Numbered from the stretch's first letter, positions 1 through 7,963 are shown. The stretch is 10,132 nucleotides of DNA from Paracoccaceae bacterium (GCA_026709725.1 JAPOSK010000165.1:1-10132); one strand, 5' to 3'. Notes: a model not told the origin generated them from the letters alone. A program made the numbers and translations.

Positions 1-42
1 ATGGGGACATGTCTCGATGAAGAGCGGGAGACAGGGGAGTGA
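1..42 (+). CDS. 3' end of a possible upstream gene (partial)
   Basis: Frame 1 is open from the window edge to a TGA at 40-42, giving a visible tail of 13 codons ending Glu-Thr-Gly-Glu. The stop overlaps the GTG start of the next gene as GTGA, the typical arrangement of translationally coupled genes. The ATG at position 1 may be an internal codon or chance. The tail is too short to identify a family. The main alternative is that this is only the leader of the ATPase gene: its GGGAG at 26-30 also serves as that gene's ribosome binding site. Confidence 0.35.
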   Translation: MGTCLDEERETGE

Positions 43-1652
43 TCGTGGGTCCCGATACACCGGAGCACTGGCGGTTCTACGGCCGGGCTGAAGAATTGAA
101 GAGATTGGGCCGCCAGCTGGCACCCAAACGCGGATTCCACCCGAAGCGTATCCAGGGTCGGCGGGGCATCGGCAAAACCGAACTTCTGGTCGAGGTTGGG
201 CGGCGGGCGAATGGCCAGCCGCCGGTGCTGATTTTCGATCTCAAACCGGCAACAGCTGAAGATCCTCACACACGTGTCAGCCGTCTGGTTGAGGCGGCAA
301 GGACACATCTTCCCGCAGATAAACACACCGCCTGGCCGCCTCCCGATCACCGGCATTATGACTCGCCATGTGAACGTTTTGTTGACCTTGTGGCCGCTCT
401 CCTCGATTGCGGCATTGCGGTTGGCCTCGACGAGTTCCATCTGGCCCGACCATTGGGTCTTGATGCAAAATACAAGATCATGATTGATGCACGTCAACGG
501 GTGGGGTCACCACCAACGCCGGGCCGTCTTTTCGTCCTGGGTTCGCACCAGCAGCAACTTCTGGAGATGTTCGCCAGCGACCAGCCTCTCCATCAGCGGA
601 TCACGGCTGGTATCGCGCTGAAGGCGTGGCGTGTGCCGACAGTGCTCGAGATGGCATGTGAGCAGGGTCTTCTCAGTTTCCCAGGACGGTTCCTGACCCT
701 CTGGACTGCCTTCGGGGGCATTCCGCGTGCCTGGGAAGACTTCATCGCGGATGAGGACGAAACCCGTCTTCCGGACATGACTCGCTGGTCTTCCGACCAG
801 GTGTGGCGGGCAGCCTTCATCAGCCACCAGGAAGCGCTTCTGGAACGGTCATCCGATGAGCGGTTTGATGACAAGGCCACGATAGAGCTCAGCAATCCAC
901 AGCGTGCGATCCTCATGCATCTCGGACAGCGCAAGCCGAGGGGGGACATCTATGATCGTGTACGAGCCGCCCTTGGTGAGACAATCGAGGGTGAGGGGAT
1001 GAACAGGCGGGCATTCGAGGCCGGTCTCCACCTGCTGATCCGTCACCTGGATCTGATTGAGGTTCTTGCACCATTTGATGGTGATGGCACGCCCCGTCTC
1101 CAGCTTGTCGATAATCCAACCCTTTTCCAGCTGCATGTCTTCCCCGAGCTCTGGTCCGGATACGAGCGTGTGAAGAGCGTGCATTCCCCGAACCTGTCCA
1201 CCCGCCGCATGGCCCGTCTGGAAACCCTTGAGGGTCAGGCACTTGAGCGGCTGACCGAAGGGGCTCTCAAGGCCATCCGCCCCGATGACTGGATCCTCCG
1301 CAATGCGTGGAACCAGTGTCCCAATGGCCGTGAGGTCGATCTCCTGGCCATCGCGGAGGATACCACCCGCTCCCGTGCTCAGGTGACAATTGCCAGCTGC
1401 AAGCGCAACGCGAACCGGCATCTCCGCGGTGCTGAGGCACTTGATGATACCAGTGTCGCCTTCCTTGCACAGGCCCGGGCAGGCCGACGGGATCTCGGAT
1501 TGCCGGAACGCCCTGACGAGACGCTTCTCGTCAGCCCCGAATTCACGCCAGAGGCCCGGGAGCAGATGATCGCCCGCGGCCGCAGGACGCTGGACATCCG
1601 TGGCATGGCCCGGCTCTGCGGAATCCCCCTGCCGGCACCCCATTCTGCATGA
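39..1652 (+). CDS. AAA/STAND-type ATPase with C-terminal PD-(D/E)XK-like domain
   Basis: A 537-residue cytoplasmic P-loop ATPase of the archaeal-ATPase-like type. Visible motifs are Walker A GRRGIGKT (40-47), Walker B hydrophobic-LDE (127-132), a sensor-1-like strand FVLGSH (165-170) and a GGIPR sensor-2-like turn (226-230). Residues about 283-360 look like a winged helix. The C-terminal part (about 395-525) resembles the PD-(D/E)XK fold attached to many such ATPases: a helix with Glu398/Glu404, REVDLLA with Asp434, then a strand ending IASCK with Lys455. The usual E-x-K glutamate is replaced by Ser453, so the nuclease may be variant or dead. The start is GTG 39, with GGGAG 8 nt upstream; GTG 45, behind AGGGGAG, is an equally good alternative. 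An in-frame stop at 18-20 rules out a longer protein. It probably follows an upstream gene in an operon and is convergent with the giant helicase. Substrate and role are unknown; DNA defence or repair is an inference. Confidence 0.85.
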   Translation: MIVGPDTPEHWRFYGRAEELKRLGRQLAPKRGFHPKRIQGRRGIGKTELLVEVGRRANGQPPVLIFDLKPATAEDPHTRVSRLVEAARTHLPADKHTAWPPPDHRHYDSPCERFVDLVAALLDCGIAVGLDEFHLARPLGLDAKYKIMIDARQRVGSPPTPGRLFVLGSHQQQLLEMFASDQPLHQRITAGIALKAWRVPTVLEMACEQGLLSFPGRFLTLWTAFGGIPRAWEDFIADEDETRLPDMTRWSSDQVWRAAFISHQEALLERSSDERFDDKATIELSNPQRAILMHLGQRKPRGDIYDRVRAALGETIEGEGMNRRAFEAGLHLLIRHLDLIEVLAPFDGDGTPRLQLVDNPTLFQLHVFPELWSGYERVKSVHSPNLSTRRMARLETLEGQALERLTEGALKAIRPDDWILRNAWNQCPNGREVDLLAIAEDTTRSRAQVTIASCKRNANRHLRGAEALDDTSVAFLAQARAGRRDLGLPERPDETLLVSPEFTPEAREQMIARGRRTLDIRGMARLCGIPLPAPHSA

Positions 1653-1740
1653 TTGTGTCAAATACGGGCAAGCCGGGACCTCAATCGGCACCATCTGCAC
1701 CGGCCACGCCTTGACCTAGCGCAGGGTTGAGGAAATCAGC

Positions 1741-1756
1741 GGGTCTGGTTTGACCC
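1741..1756. terminator. weak hairpin between convergent genes
   Basis: GGGTC and GACCC form a 5-bp stem around a 6-nt loop in the 175-bp gap between the ATPase and helicase stops. A short TTTT follows a few bases later on the + strand. It could help end transcription of the ATPase gene, but the stem is short and the T-run is not adjacent. No stronger terminator is visible in this gap. Confidence 0.2.
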
Positions 1757-1827
1757 CCTGGTTTTGCACCTCACGGTGGAGGCGGGAAGAGGAAGCGCAA
1801 TTCGATCATCATCTGTGAAGACGTTGA

Positions 1828-4800
1828 CTATCGATCCGGCTCGAAGATGAGTGAGGGCACGATGACCTCCCATGCATCGCATTTCAGGATGTGGTGCCAT
1901 TCCGGATCGGACATATCACGGTTCCGGGCTATCACGGCAAATACCGATACCGACCGGCAGCGCATACCGGGTGGTGGCCTGAAAGCCCTGGCAAGACGCC
2001 CAACGACCCGACCTTCCCAATCGCACAGGGTCCAAACCCCGCCCCTGCCAACCTTTACCTGAAGACAGTCACCAACGGACAACGCCCTGATGGCCTTATG
2101 GACAGGATCATTGGCACGGTAACGTCCGGCGAAACTCAGATCGACATCCTTCAGTGCCAGTTGGACATGCCGGAATTGCATGGACTCGGTGCACGGCGGA
2201 AGCTGGACCGCTTTCCGACGGATTGCGGCCGGATGGTCAAGCAGCACAGAATGGGATCCACCAGAGCCATCCATCCTCGCCAGCGTCAGTGTCTGCTGTG
2301 CCCGGGTCATCGCAACATAGTAGAGCCGTCGCGGTGCATCCGCATCCTCATTGCGGTCAAAATGGCCCCAGTCACCGTCGAGAACAGCGACATGATCGAA
2401 CTCCAGCCCCTTTGCGCGATGGGCCGTCAGCAGAAGCAATCCCTGCTGACGCCGGCGGATCTCACGTCCCCACTCAGCCAACCACTCAATGAAGTGTTCT
2501 GCCGGCCTGTCGCCATCACCAGTTTCAAGTCCGTGCTCACTGACAGCCTGACGCAGCAGGTCGTGCCACGGATCGGCAGGACGCGTCTCTGTCCATTTGT
2601 GCAGCACCGCCCTGTTGACAATTTTCTGTTCGGGTCGGCGGAGCCATTCAACAAATGTCCGGGTCTCCCGCAACTGCCAGAAACCCGGAATGTCCTCACT
2701 TGCCACCTGTGCCCGGATTTGATCTGCCATATCATGGCCCTCACAGAACGCCCGCACCGGGACCAGCGAGTCCCACCTTCGTGCAATCACCGCACATCGT
2801 GCCCAGTCCCAATCCGGCGCAAGCTCCGAGAGACGCAGCAATTCCGTCATCACAGCGCGGGCCTGGTGAACGCGATCACCGCCGGCCGAAAGGATCTGAA
2901 CCCTCCCCTGCGAGACGGGATCCAGGGATGTCCATTTCCCACCTGGTGCGGCCTCCTTGCGAGCATGGTCGACAGTGATCGGATGCTCTGCCTTCATCCG
3001 GTTTCGAGCCGGTGCGATCACCGCGTTGGCAGCCGCCACAATGTGCGCCGATGAGCGGTAATTTGCGGTGAGATAGACGGGCTTCGGCCCATAGTCAGCC
3101 TCGAATCTGCGGATAAATTCCACCGATGCACCGTTGAAGGCATAGATGTTCTGATCATCGTCACCGACAACGAACAGGGTGAGCCTGCTTTCCTCATCAT
3201 CCAGCGTCCGTCCTGCCAGTGCCGAGATCAACGCATACTGTTCGGAGCCAATATCCTGGTATTCGTCGACGAGAATCCAGCGGAATCCGGCAAGCAGACG
3301 CGCGCGACGTTCATCCGCTTCCTCCGGCAACAATTCCTCACCCTTGAGCAGGGCGCCCGCACGGCACATCACATCCCTGAATGCCTTGGTGCCGGGACGC
3401 TCCGGTCGATCGGCAAAGCTCTCTCCGGTCAGACGCATCGCAAGTGCATGACAGGTCAGTACCGTCACTCCACGCGCTTCGCTCCCGATCATCTCCACCA
3501 GCCGGCGGCGGATATCGACAGCAGCGTGACGATTGTAGGCAAGGGCGAGGATGCTCCGGGCATCCTCCCGCCTGACACGAATGAGGTATGCGATGCGGTG
3601 GACAAGCACGCGCGTCTTGCCTGACCCCGGGCCGGCAAGCACCAGCACATTGGTCCGTTCCCGCTTGTCGGCAACGATGCGCTGCTGGACAGGATTATTC
3701 AGGCTCTCGACAATCGCTTGCCAGGACTTCGGTGTCGTCTGCCGTCCAATCTCCTGATCCCGCCCCGGCATCCACCGCGCCAGGAATGTCTTTTCATCAA
3801 GATTAAAATAATCCATGGCGAGGCGCAGTGCGTCCCGAATTGATTCAAGACCACGCTCGGCAAACTCGACCATGACGTGGATCTGCAGAATCTGACCCCG
3901 GTAGTGGAGCGCAAGAGGCTCGAAATCCACACCGGAAAACCCGCGCCGTTCCCGCCGTTTCAACCGGACTGTCATGGCCGGACGGAACACGGCCAACCCC
4001 TTGTTGAGGCGGATCACCTCCTGCTCATGAAGCCAGAGCAGGGCACGGTCCAGGAGTTTGCTGGGATGTCGGCTTTTCAGACCCAGATCGGATTCGATCG
4101 TCTTCAGGAGCTCTCCGAGGGTGGTCTTGCTCAGACAATCCATGCCGCGACTGCCGGGCGGCAAACGATCAAGCAGATGCCCCAGCAGCAATCCGGCAGC
4201 CTCACGGCGGCGTCCGGCAATCTCTTCCAGATTCTCCCATTCGCGATGCAGCGTGATTCGTGCAGTCTCCCGATCAGATTTGCGGACAGTGAGACTGCCA
4301 CCGGCCCCGTCTTCGCCACGCCCGTCATTGGCAAGACTCCGGACAATCCGCTGCAGCCGTTCCGGAAGTGGATCCGCCAGCCCCTGATCCCGCAGCTTCT
4401 GTGCAGCGATGCGGAGATGGAGAGACGAACTGTCTCCCTTCCCCATATCAGGTGCAGCCTCCCGCATATGGGCAATGAGAGCTCTCTCCAGCGCATCCGC
4501 CTCTTCGAAGCGCTTGCGCGAAGAGCGCTCCACCCAGTTATGCACGAATGCGGTCAGTTCCGTGTCGTTGCTCGCGATTCCGATCTTTTCAAGATCGTAC
4601 AGGGCACCGCGCACGCGTTCCGGGCTCAGCCCTGTGATCGCCATTAAGTCGTCCGTGCTGATTCCTTCATCAGCGTTGGCACCGATCAGTGCTCCGGTGA
4701 TCCTCTCCAGCTGCCCGCGATATGTGTCCGGAATATCCACTTTTGAAAGCCGCTGTTTTGCCTGATCAAGCGATTTGACCTGCAGGGAAGACGGGAACAC

Positions 4801-7020
4801 CTTGACGACATTCTCCTCGCGGGTCAGGAGCTGGCAATCCTCGAGCCAGGCAATGGCCGTGCGCACACGGGTATCGTCCGTTGCCGAGTCGCGCTCGAAC
4901 ACCTTCTCGTCATCCTCACCGAGAATTTCACCTGCAGTTGCGACAACATCACCCTTGAAGCGCTTCTTGCGATCAAGATTGCGCAGGGCTCTGAGAATTC
5001 CGTGGATTTCCGCTCGGGTGAGCCGTGAACGCGCCGACATGCCGAACTGATGCTCGACATCATCCGTCGCATAAAGAAGCACGCAGCGCGCCGGTTCACG
5101 GTCACGTCCTGCGCGGCCAGCCTCCTGCAGGTAATTCTCCAGTGAACCCGTTATGTCGGCATGAATGACCAGTCGTACATTCGGCTTATCGATTCCCATG
5201 CCGAAAGCGTTGGTAGCGGCAATGACACGGAGTTCGCCAGCGATAAATTGCCGCTGTACCTCTTTCTTGGTCTCCGGGAGGAGGCCTGCATGGAAACGAT
5301 CCGCGGCTTCCCCCTTGAGTTTCAGGAACTCGGCGATGTCCTCCGCCTGGCGGCGTGTTGCGCAGTAGACAATTGCGCCACCGGGCATGCCGGTTGGCAA
5401 ATGCGAGGTCAGGACCTGGTGGATGGCGGAATACTTCTCTCCGCCAGTGGTTGGGATCACTTCGAATTCAAGATTCGCGCGTTTGGCACCGCCATCAAAC
5501 ACGGCAAGTTCAATCCCGATTTTCTCCCGGAAATGCCGGACAATATCATCGACAACATCAGGCCTCGCGGTGGCCGTCAGGCACAGGACGGGAGGCACAG
5601 GCCTGCCACCGGCGCTTTCACCGATGAAACGCCCCACATAGCGATAGTCGGGCCGGAAGTCGTGCCCCCAGCGCGACAGGCAGTGCGCCTCGTCGAGGAC
5701 CCAGGCACCGATTTCGCGCTGTTTCAGTGCACCTCTCAGGGAGCGCGAGCGCAACTGTTCGGGTGAGATCAGCAGGATGCTGGCATCCCCCATTCTGATC
5801 TTCTCCAGGGAATCAGCGCGTTCCGGCATCGACAGGAGCCCATTGACGGTTACGCAGTTCTCAATACCGCGCTTTTCCAGGCCATTGACCTGATCAGCCA
5901 TCAGGGCCACCAGAGGTGAGATCACAACCGTCAGGGCTCCGGTCTTGTTGTAGCGCGAGAGGGCCGGAATCTGATAGCAGAGAGACTTTCCCGTCCCTGT
6001 GGGAAGAATTCCCAGCACATGCCGTCCCGCCATTGCCTCCTCAACAATCGCCTGCTGCATGGACCTGCCCTCATGCCGGGGTTCAGATCGGAAACTGTCG
6101 AATCCGAACCAGCGCTTCAACTCCTTCTCTGCACTATGGACATCCCGGCACCAGCCGCATGACGGATCATTGCAGGCGGTGTCCCTGAGTTCGCGCACAT
6201 ACCGGCCCGCTTCCGGGAACTGATGGCGCACCCAAGGCGGCATCACCGAGTTGCCGCCCGCAACCGACAGCCACGCCAGGGCATAGGCCAGTGACCAACC
6301 GAACCTGTCCGGATTTGCGATAAATTCCTGCGCCCTGGTTGCGCAGGCGCTGGTCTCCAGCAACTGTCTGATCGCTGCGCCCGCACTGTCTGCATCGGGC
6401 CGTGCCGTCTTTCGCAGTTGACAGAACAGCTGATCCAGAGCGCGATCCTGACCCCCAGCGTCAGGTGTACACAGCCGGTGCCACGCGGTGAGGAGTTCAG
6501 AACGGGTCTTTGTCAGTGCCAGAAACTCATCATGGAAGAGATCAAGTGCCAGACGGGAATCAAGTTCGGGATCGTTCACCCGGCTGCGCACAAGACCCCC
6601 GTCCTTGTAATGCTTGACGAGGTGGTGGTACGGGTTACGGGGAAACGCAAGCGGGCTGAGACGGAGCGTGTCCACGACCGGCAAATTCAAAAGGCGGAGA
6701 TCCGGATTGGCTGCTTTCAGATGCGGCAGGTCGAAAGTGGTCAGGTTGTGCCCGAGGACGAATTCAGCCCCGTCCGCAAAGGTGTCCAGCCCGGACAGTG
6801 CATCAGCCAGACCGCGACTGCTGTCCGCATCCAGCTTCATGCGGGTATAGCTGTCATCGGTATCGTTGCGAACAGTGCCAATGGCGTGAATATCGCCGTT
6901 TTTCCAGACTTCGAGGTCAAGCGAGATACAACGCAACCGGAACAGGATGCCATCCCCGGATCTGGCCTGATCTGCATCCGGCGACCTGCGATCGACCGCG
7001 CCGTTCATGCGGACATCCAT
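1828..7020 (-). CDS. DEDD exonuclease-RecQ helicase-UvrD helicase fusion protein
   Basis: A 1730-residue DNA-processing enzyme. Residues about 28-168 are a DEDD 3'-5' exonuclease: SLDLE (Asp35, Glu37), GHNLTTFD (Asp97) and NDPELD (Asp154). Residues 283-295 hold a C-x4-C-x2-C-x3-H cluster. Residues about 300-660 are a RecQ SF2 helicase: TGTGKS (341-346), DEAH (443-446), aromatic loop SRWGHDFRPDY (449-459), LTATA (481-485) and QEAGRAGRD (632-640). The canonical RecQ cysteine zinc module does not follow. About 665-1105 is unassigned, with winged-helix-like pieces. About 1107-1580 is a UvrD-type SF1 helicase: AGPGSGKT (1129-1136), VDEYQD (1251-1256), GDDDQNIYAF (1286-1295), a TAHRAKGLEFD stretch (1532-1542) and YVAMTRAQ (1568-1575). 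The tail (1630-1730) is unassigned. Both motors look catalytically intact. ATG 7018-7020 is the likely start: an in-frame stop lies at 7033-7035 and no clear Shine-Dalgarno is seen; ATG at codon 5 is an alternative. The order exonuclease-RecQ matches human WRN; the added UvrD motor is unusual. Confidence 0.95.
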   Translation of the reverse strand: MDVRMNGAVDRRSPDADQARSGDGILFRLRCISLDLEVWKNGDIHAIGTVRNDTDDSYTRMKLDADSSRGLADALSGLDTFADGAEFVLGHNLTTFDLPHLKAANPDLRLLNLPVVDTLRLSPLAFPRNPYHHLVKHYKDGGLVRSRVNDPELDSRLALDLFHDEFLALTKTRSELLTAWHRLCTPDAGGQDRALDQLFCQLRKTARPDADSAGAAIRQLLETSACATRAQEFIANPDRFGWSLAYALAWLSVAGGNSVMPPWVRHQFPEAGRYVRELRDTACNDPSCGWCRDVHSAEKELKRWFGFDSFRSEPRHEGRSMQQAIVEEAMAGRHVLGILPTGTGKSLCYQIPALSRYNKTGALTVVISPLVALMADQVNGLEKRGIENCVTVNGLLSMPERADSLEKIRMGDASILLISPEQLRSRSLRGALKQREIGAWVLDEAHCLSRWGHDFRPDYRYVGRFIGESAGGRPVPPVLCLTATARPDVVDDIVRHFREKIGIELAVFDGGAKRANLEFEVIPTTGGEKYSAIHQVLTSHLPTGMPGGAIVYCATRRQAEDIAEFLKLKGEAADRFHAGLLPETKKEVQRQFIAGELRVIAATNAFGMGIDKPNVRLVIHADITGSLENYLQEAGRAGRDREPARCVLLYATDDVEHQFGMSARSRLTRAEIHGILRALRNLDRKKRFKGDVVATAGEILGEDDEKVFERDSATDDTRVRTAIAWLEDCQLLTREENVVKVFPSSLQVKSLDQAKQRLSKVDIPDTYRGQLERITGALIGANADEGISTDDLMAITGLSPERVRGALYDLEKIGIASNDTELTAFVHNWVERSSRKRFEEADALERALIAHMREAAPDMGKGDSSSLHLRIAAQKLRDQGLADPLPERLQRIVRSLANDGRGEDGAGGSLTVRKSDRETARITLHREWENLEEIAGRRREAAGLLLGHLLDRLPPGSRGMDCLSKTTLGELLKTIESDLGLKSRHPSKLLDRALLWLHEQEVIRLNKGLAVFRPAMTVRLKRRERRGFSGVDFEPLALHYRGQILQIHVMVEFAERGLESIRDALRLAMDYFNLDEKTFLARWMPGRDQEIGRQTTPKSWQAIVESLNNPVQQRIVADKRERTNVLVLAGPGSGKTRVLVHRIAYLIRVRREDARSILALAYNRHAAVDIRRRLVEMIGSEARGVTVLTCHALAMRLTGESFADRPERPGTKAFRDVMCRAGALLKGEELLPEEADERRARLLAGFRWILVDEYQDIGSEQYALISALAGRTLDDEESRLTLFVVGDDDQNIYAFNGASVEFIRRFEADYGPKPVYLTANYRSSAHIVAAANAVIAPARNRMKAEHPITVDHARKEAAPGGKWTSLDPVSQGRVQILSAGGDRVHQARAVMTELLRLSELAPDWDWARCAVIARRWDSLVPVRAFCEGHDMADQIRAQVASEDIPGFWQLRETRTFVEWLRRPEQKIVNRAVLHKWTETRPADPWHDLLRQAVSEHGLETGDGDRPAEHFIEWLAEWGREIRRRQQGLLLLTAHRAKGLEFDHVAVLDGDWGHFDRNEDADAPRRLYYVAMTRAQQTLTLARMDGSGGSHSVLLDHPAAIRRKAVQLPPCTESMQFRHVQLALKDVDLSFAGRYRANDPVHKAIRALSVGDCLQVKVGRGGVWTLCDWEGRVVGRLARAFRPPPGMRCRSVSVFAVIARNRDMSDPEWHHILKCDAWEVIVPSLIFEPDR

Positions 7021-7069
7021 TGCTTCAGGACGTCATCAGAGACGCCGGGGGATCCGGAGGCAGGAACAG

Positions 7070-7103
7070 CCCAACACCATTAACGGCCCAACACCATTAA
7101 CGG
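7070..7103. repeat. perfect 17-bp tandem direct repeat upstream of helicase gene
   Basis: CCCAACACCATTAACGG occurs twice head-to-tail without spacer, at 7070-7086 and 7087-7103. The block ends about 50 bp upstream of the helicase start codon, so it could overlap the promoter and act as a tandem operator. A recent slippage duplication is the simpler alternative. No clear -35/-10 pair is seen around it. Confidence 0.85.
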
Positions 7104-7240
7104 GTTGCGGGCAGCCCGGCAGGATCAATGCCGATATCCAGAGCATCATCGTGGCAATTGGGCGGACTGCGCATTCCGAACGGGGTCGATGGCTCCAACC
7201 CGCTTGCCCGGGGGTGGTCTGTTTGATGCCCGAAAGGATC

Positions 7241-7271
7241 GGCAAGCGGTCAGGCATCCCGACCGCTTGTC
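7241..7271 (-). terminator. hairpin after lipoprotein gene, likely terminator
   Basis: CAAGCGGTC (7243-7251) pairs perfectly with GACCGCTTG (7261-7269). A G-T wobble and a further G-C pair extend the stem to 11 bp around a 9-nt loop. It starts 10 bp past the lipoprotein stop codon on the - strand. Only a short CCTTTC follows rather than a full T-run, so it may be a weak intrinsic terminator or a 3'-end stabiliser. It separates the lipoprotein transcript from the downstream helicase gene. Confidence 0.5.
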
Positions 7272-7281
7272 TCATATCGGC

Positions 7282-7821
7282 TCAGATAATGACCCAGCTG
7301 CCATTCTGCTGGCGGCAGGCCGACCCGGCGAAGTTGCCCCGTTCACCGGTATTGCCGTCGGTCCAGACCGAGTCATAGCCCCGGCAAAGCTGGCCATTCT
7401 GTTCCCATTGTGTCGTGGGGTAAATGTTGCCCTGAACACCATAGGTGCTCCAGCGCTGATATGTATTGGTATCAAGCGCAGAACGCATGGCGTTTTCATG
7501 GGCACTGAGGATGGCCCGTGTGCGCGGGTCGCCGAGTTGACCGCCTGAAGGTGACGGCGGACGGCTGGCTGTCGATTGTACCGGAGCAGGCTGAGGACTG
7601 ATGGACTGTCCTCTCGTCAGAGCGTTCCCGAGCAATGCACCGGCTCCGGCACCAACCAGAGCCCCTTTCAACTCGTCTTCCTCGCTTGATACAGCCATCC
7701 CGAGACCTGCACCAATCAGGGCACCGGTGGCAGCGTTGAAGGCTTGCTGTTCTTCGGGTGTATTGCATCCTGCCAGCAGGATTACAGCAATACCGGCAGG
7801 GATCAATTTGAATTTCCTCAT
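7282..7821 (-). CDS. glycine-zipper lipoprotein, 17-kDa surface antigen type
   Basis: A 179-residue predicted outer-membrane or periplasmic lipoprotein. The signal peptide ends in lipobox LAGC, making Cys19 the lipidated residue. Residues about 29-68 form two glycine-zipper segments rich in GALIGAGLG and GALVGAGAG patterns, as in the Gly-zipper 2TM families. A Pro/Ser/Gln-rich linker (about 72-95) follows. The C-terminal domain (about 100-179) contains Cys146 and Cys169 and ends in a CRQQNGSW pattern like the RT0821/Lpp0805 (17-kDa surface antigen) family. The ATG at 7819-7821 has AAGAGG 5 nt upstream (7827-7832), a good Shine-Dalgarno. The gene is followed by a hairpin at 7241-7271 and is divergent from the threonine aldolase gene. 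The family is thought to be structural in the cell envelope; the exact role is unknown. No link to the helicase is evident. Confidence 0.9.
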   Translation of the reverse strand: MRKFKLIPAGIAVILLAGCNTPEEQQAFNAATGALIGAGLGMAVSSEEDELKGALVGAGAGALLGNALTRGQSISPQPAPVQSTASRPPSPSGGQLGDPRTRAILSAHENAMRSALDTNTYQRWSTYGVQGNIYPTTQWEQNGQLCRGYDSVWTDGNTGERGNFAGSACRQQNGSWVII

Positions 7822-7869
7822 GGGGACCTCTTGATAACAGACTCTGTCATTGCACGAATGGGTCCTTGG

Positions 7870-7898
7870 AGTTTAGGGGGGAATCGGTCTCAATACAA
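7870..7898 (-). promoter_or_regulatory. candidate sigma-70 promoter of the lipoprotein gene
   Basis: Reading the - strand, TTGTAT (7893-7898) and TAAACT (7870-7875) are separated by exactly 17 bp, each matching the consensus at four of six positions. Transcription would start about 40 nt upstream of the lipoprotein ATG. Box quality is moderate, so this is only a candidate. Confidence 0.35.
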
Positions 7899-7963
7899 GT
7901 CCTGTTGCACCGTGCCCCATGGAGGACCGGTGTCGGGCTCGGGTATGGTGAGAGCGCTGCGTG

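Noticed and set aside
849..1700. Long 283-codon open frame on the - strand inside the ATPase gene
   Set aside because: It is antisense to a gene with clear P-loop motifs, and its translation shows no family features. Long antisense frames are common in GC-rich coding DNA.
1653..1827. Insertion-sequence remnant between the ATPase and helicase genes
   Set aside because: No terminal inverted repeats, target duplications or transposase-like peptide could be found in the 175-bp gap.
1891..3054. 387-codon + frame antisense to the UvrD part of the helicase
   Set aside because: The opposite strand carries intact UvrD motifs in the same interval, and the + translation is rich in Pro, Arg and His with no recognisable motif.
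3877..4647. 256-codon + frame antisense to the linker of the helicase
   Set aside because: It lies inside the continuous 1730-residue frame and has no family resemblance; two other + frames, at 5161-5766 and 6418-7083, were rejected for the same reason.
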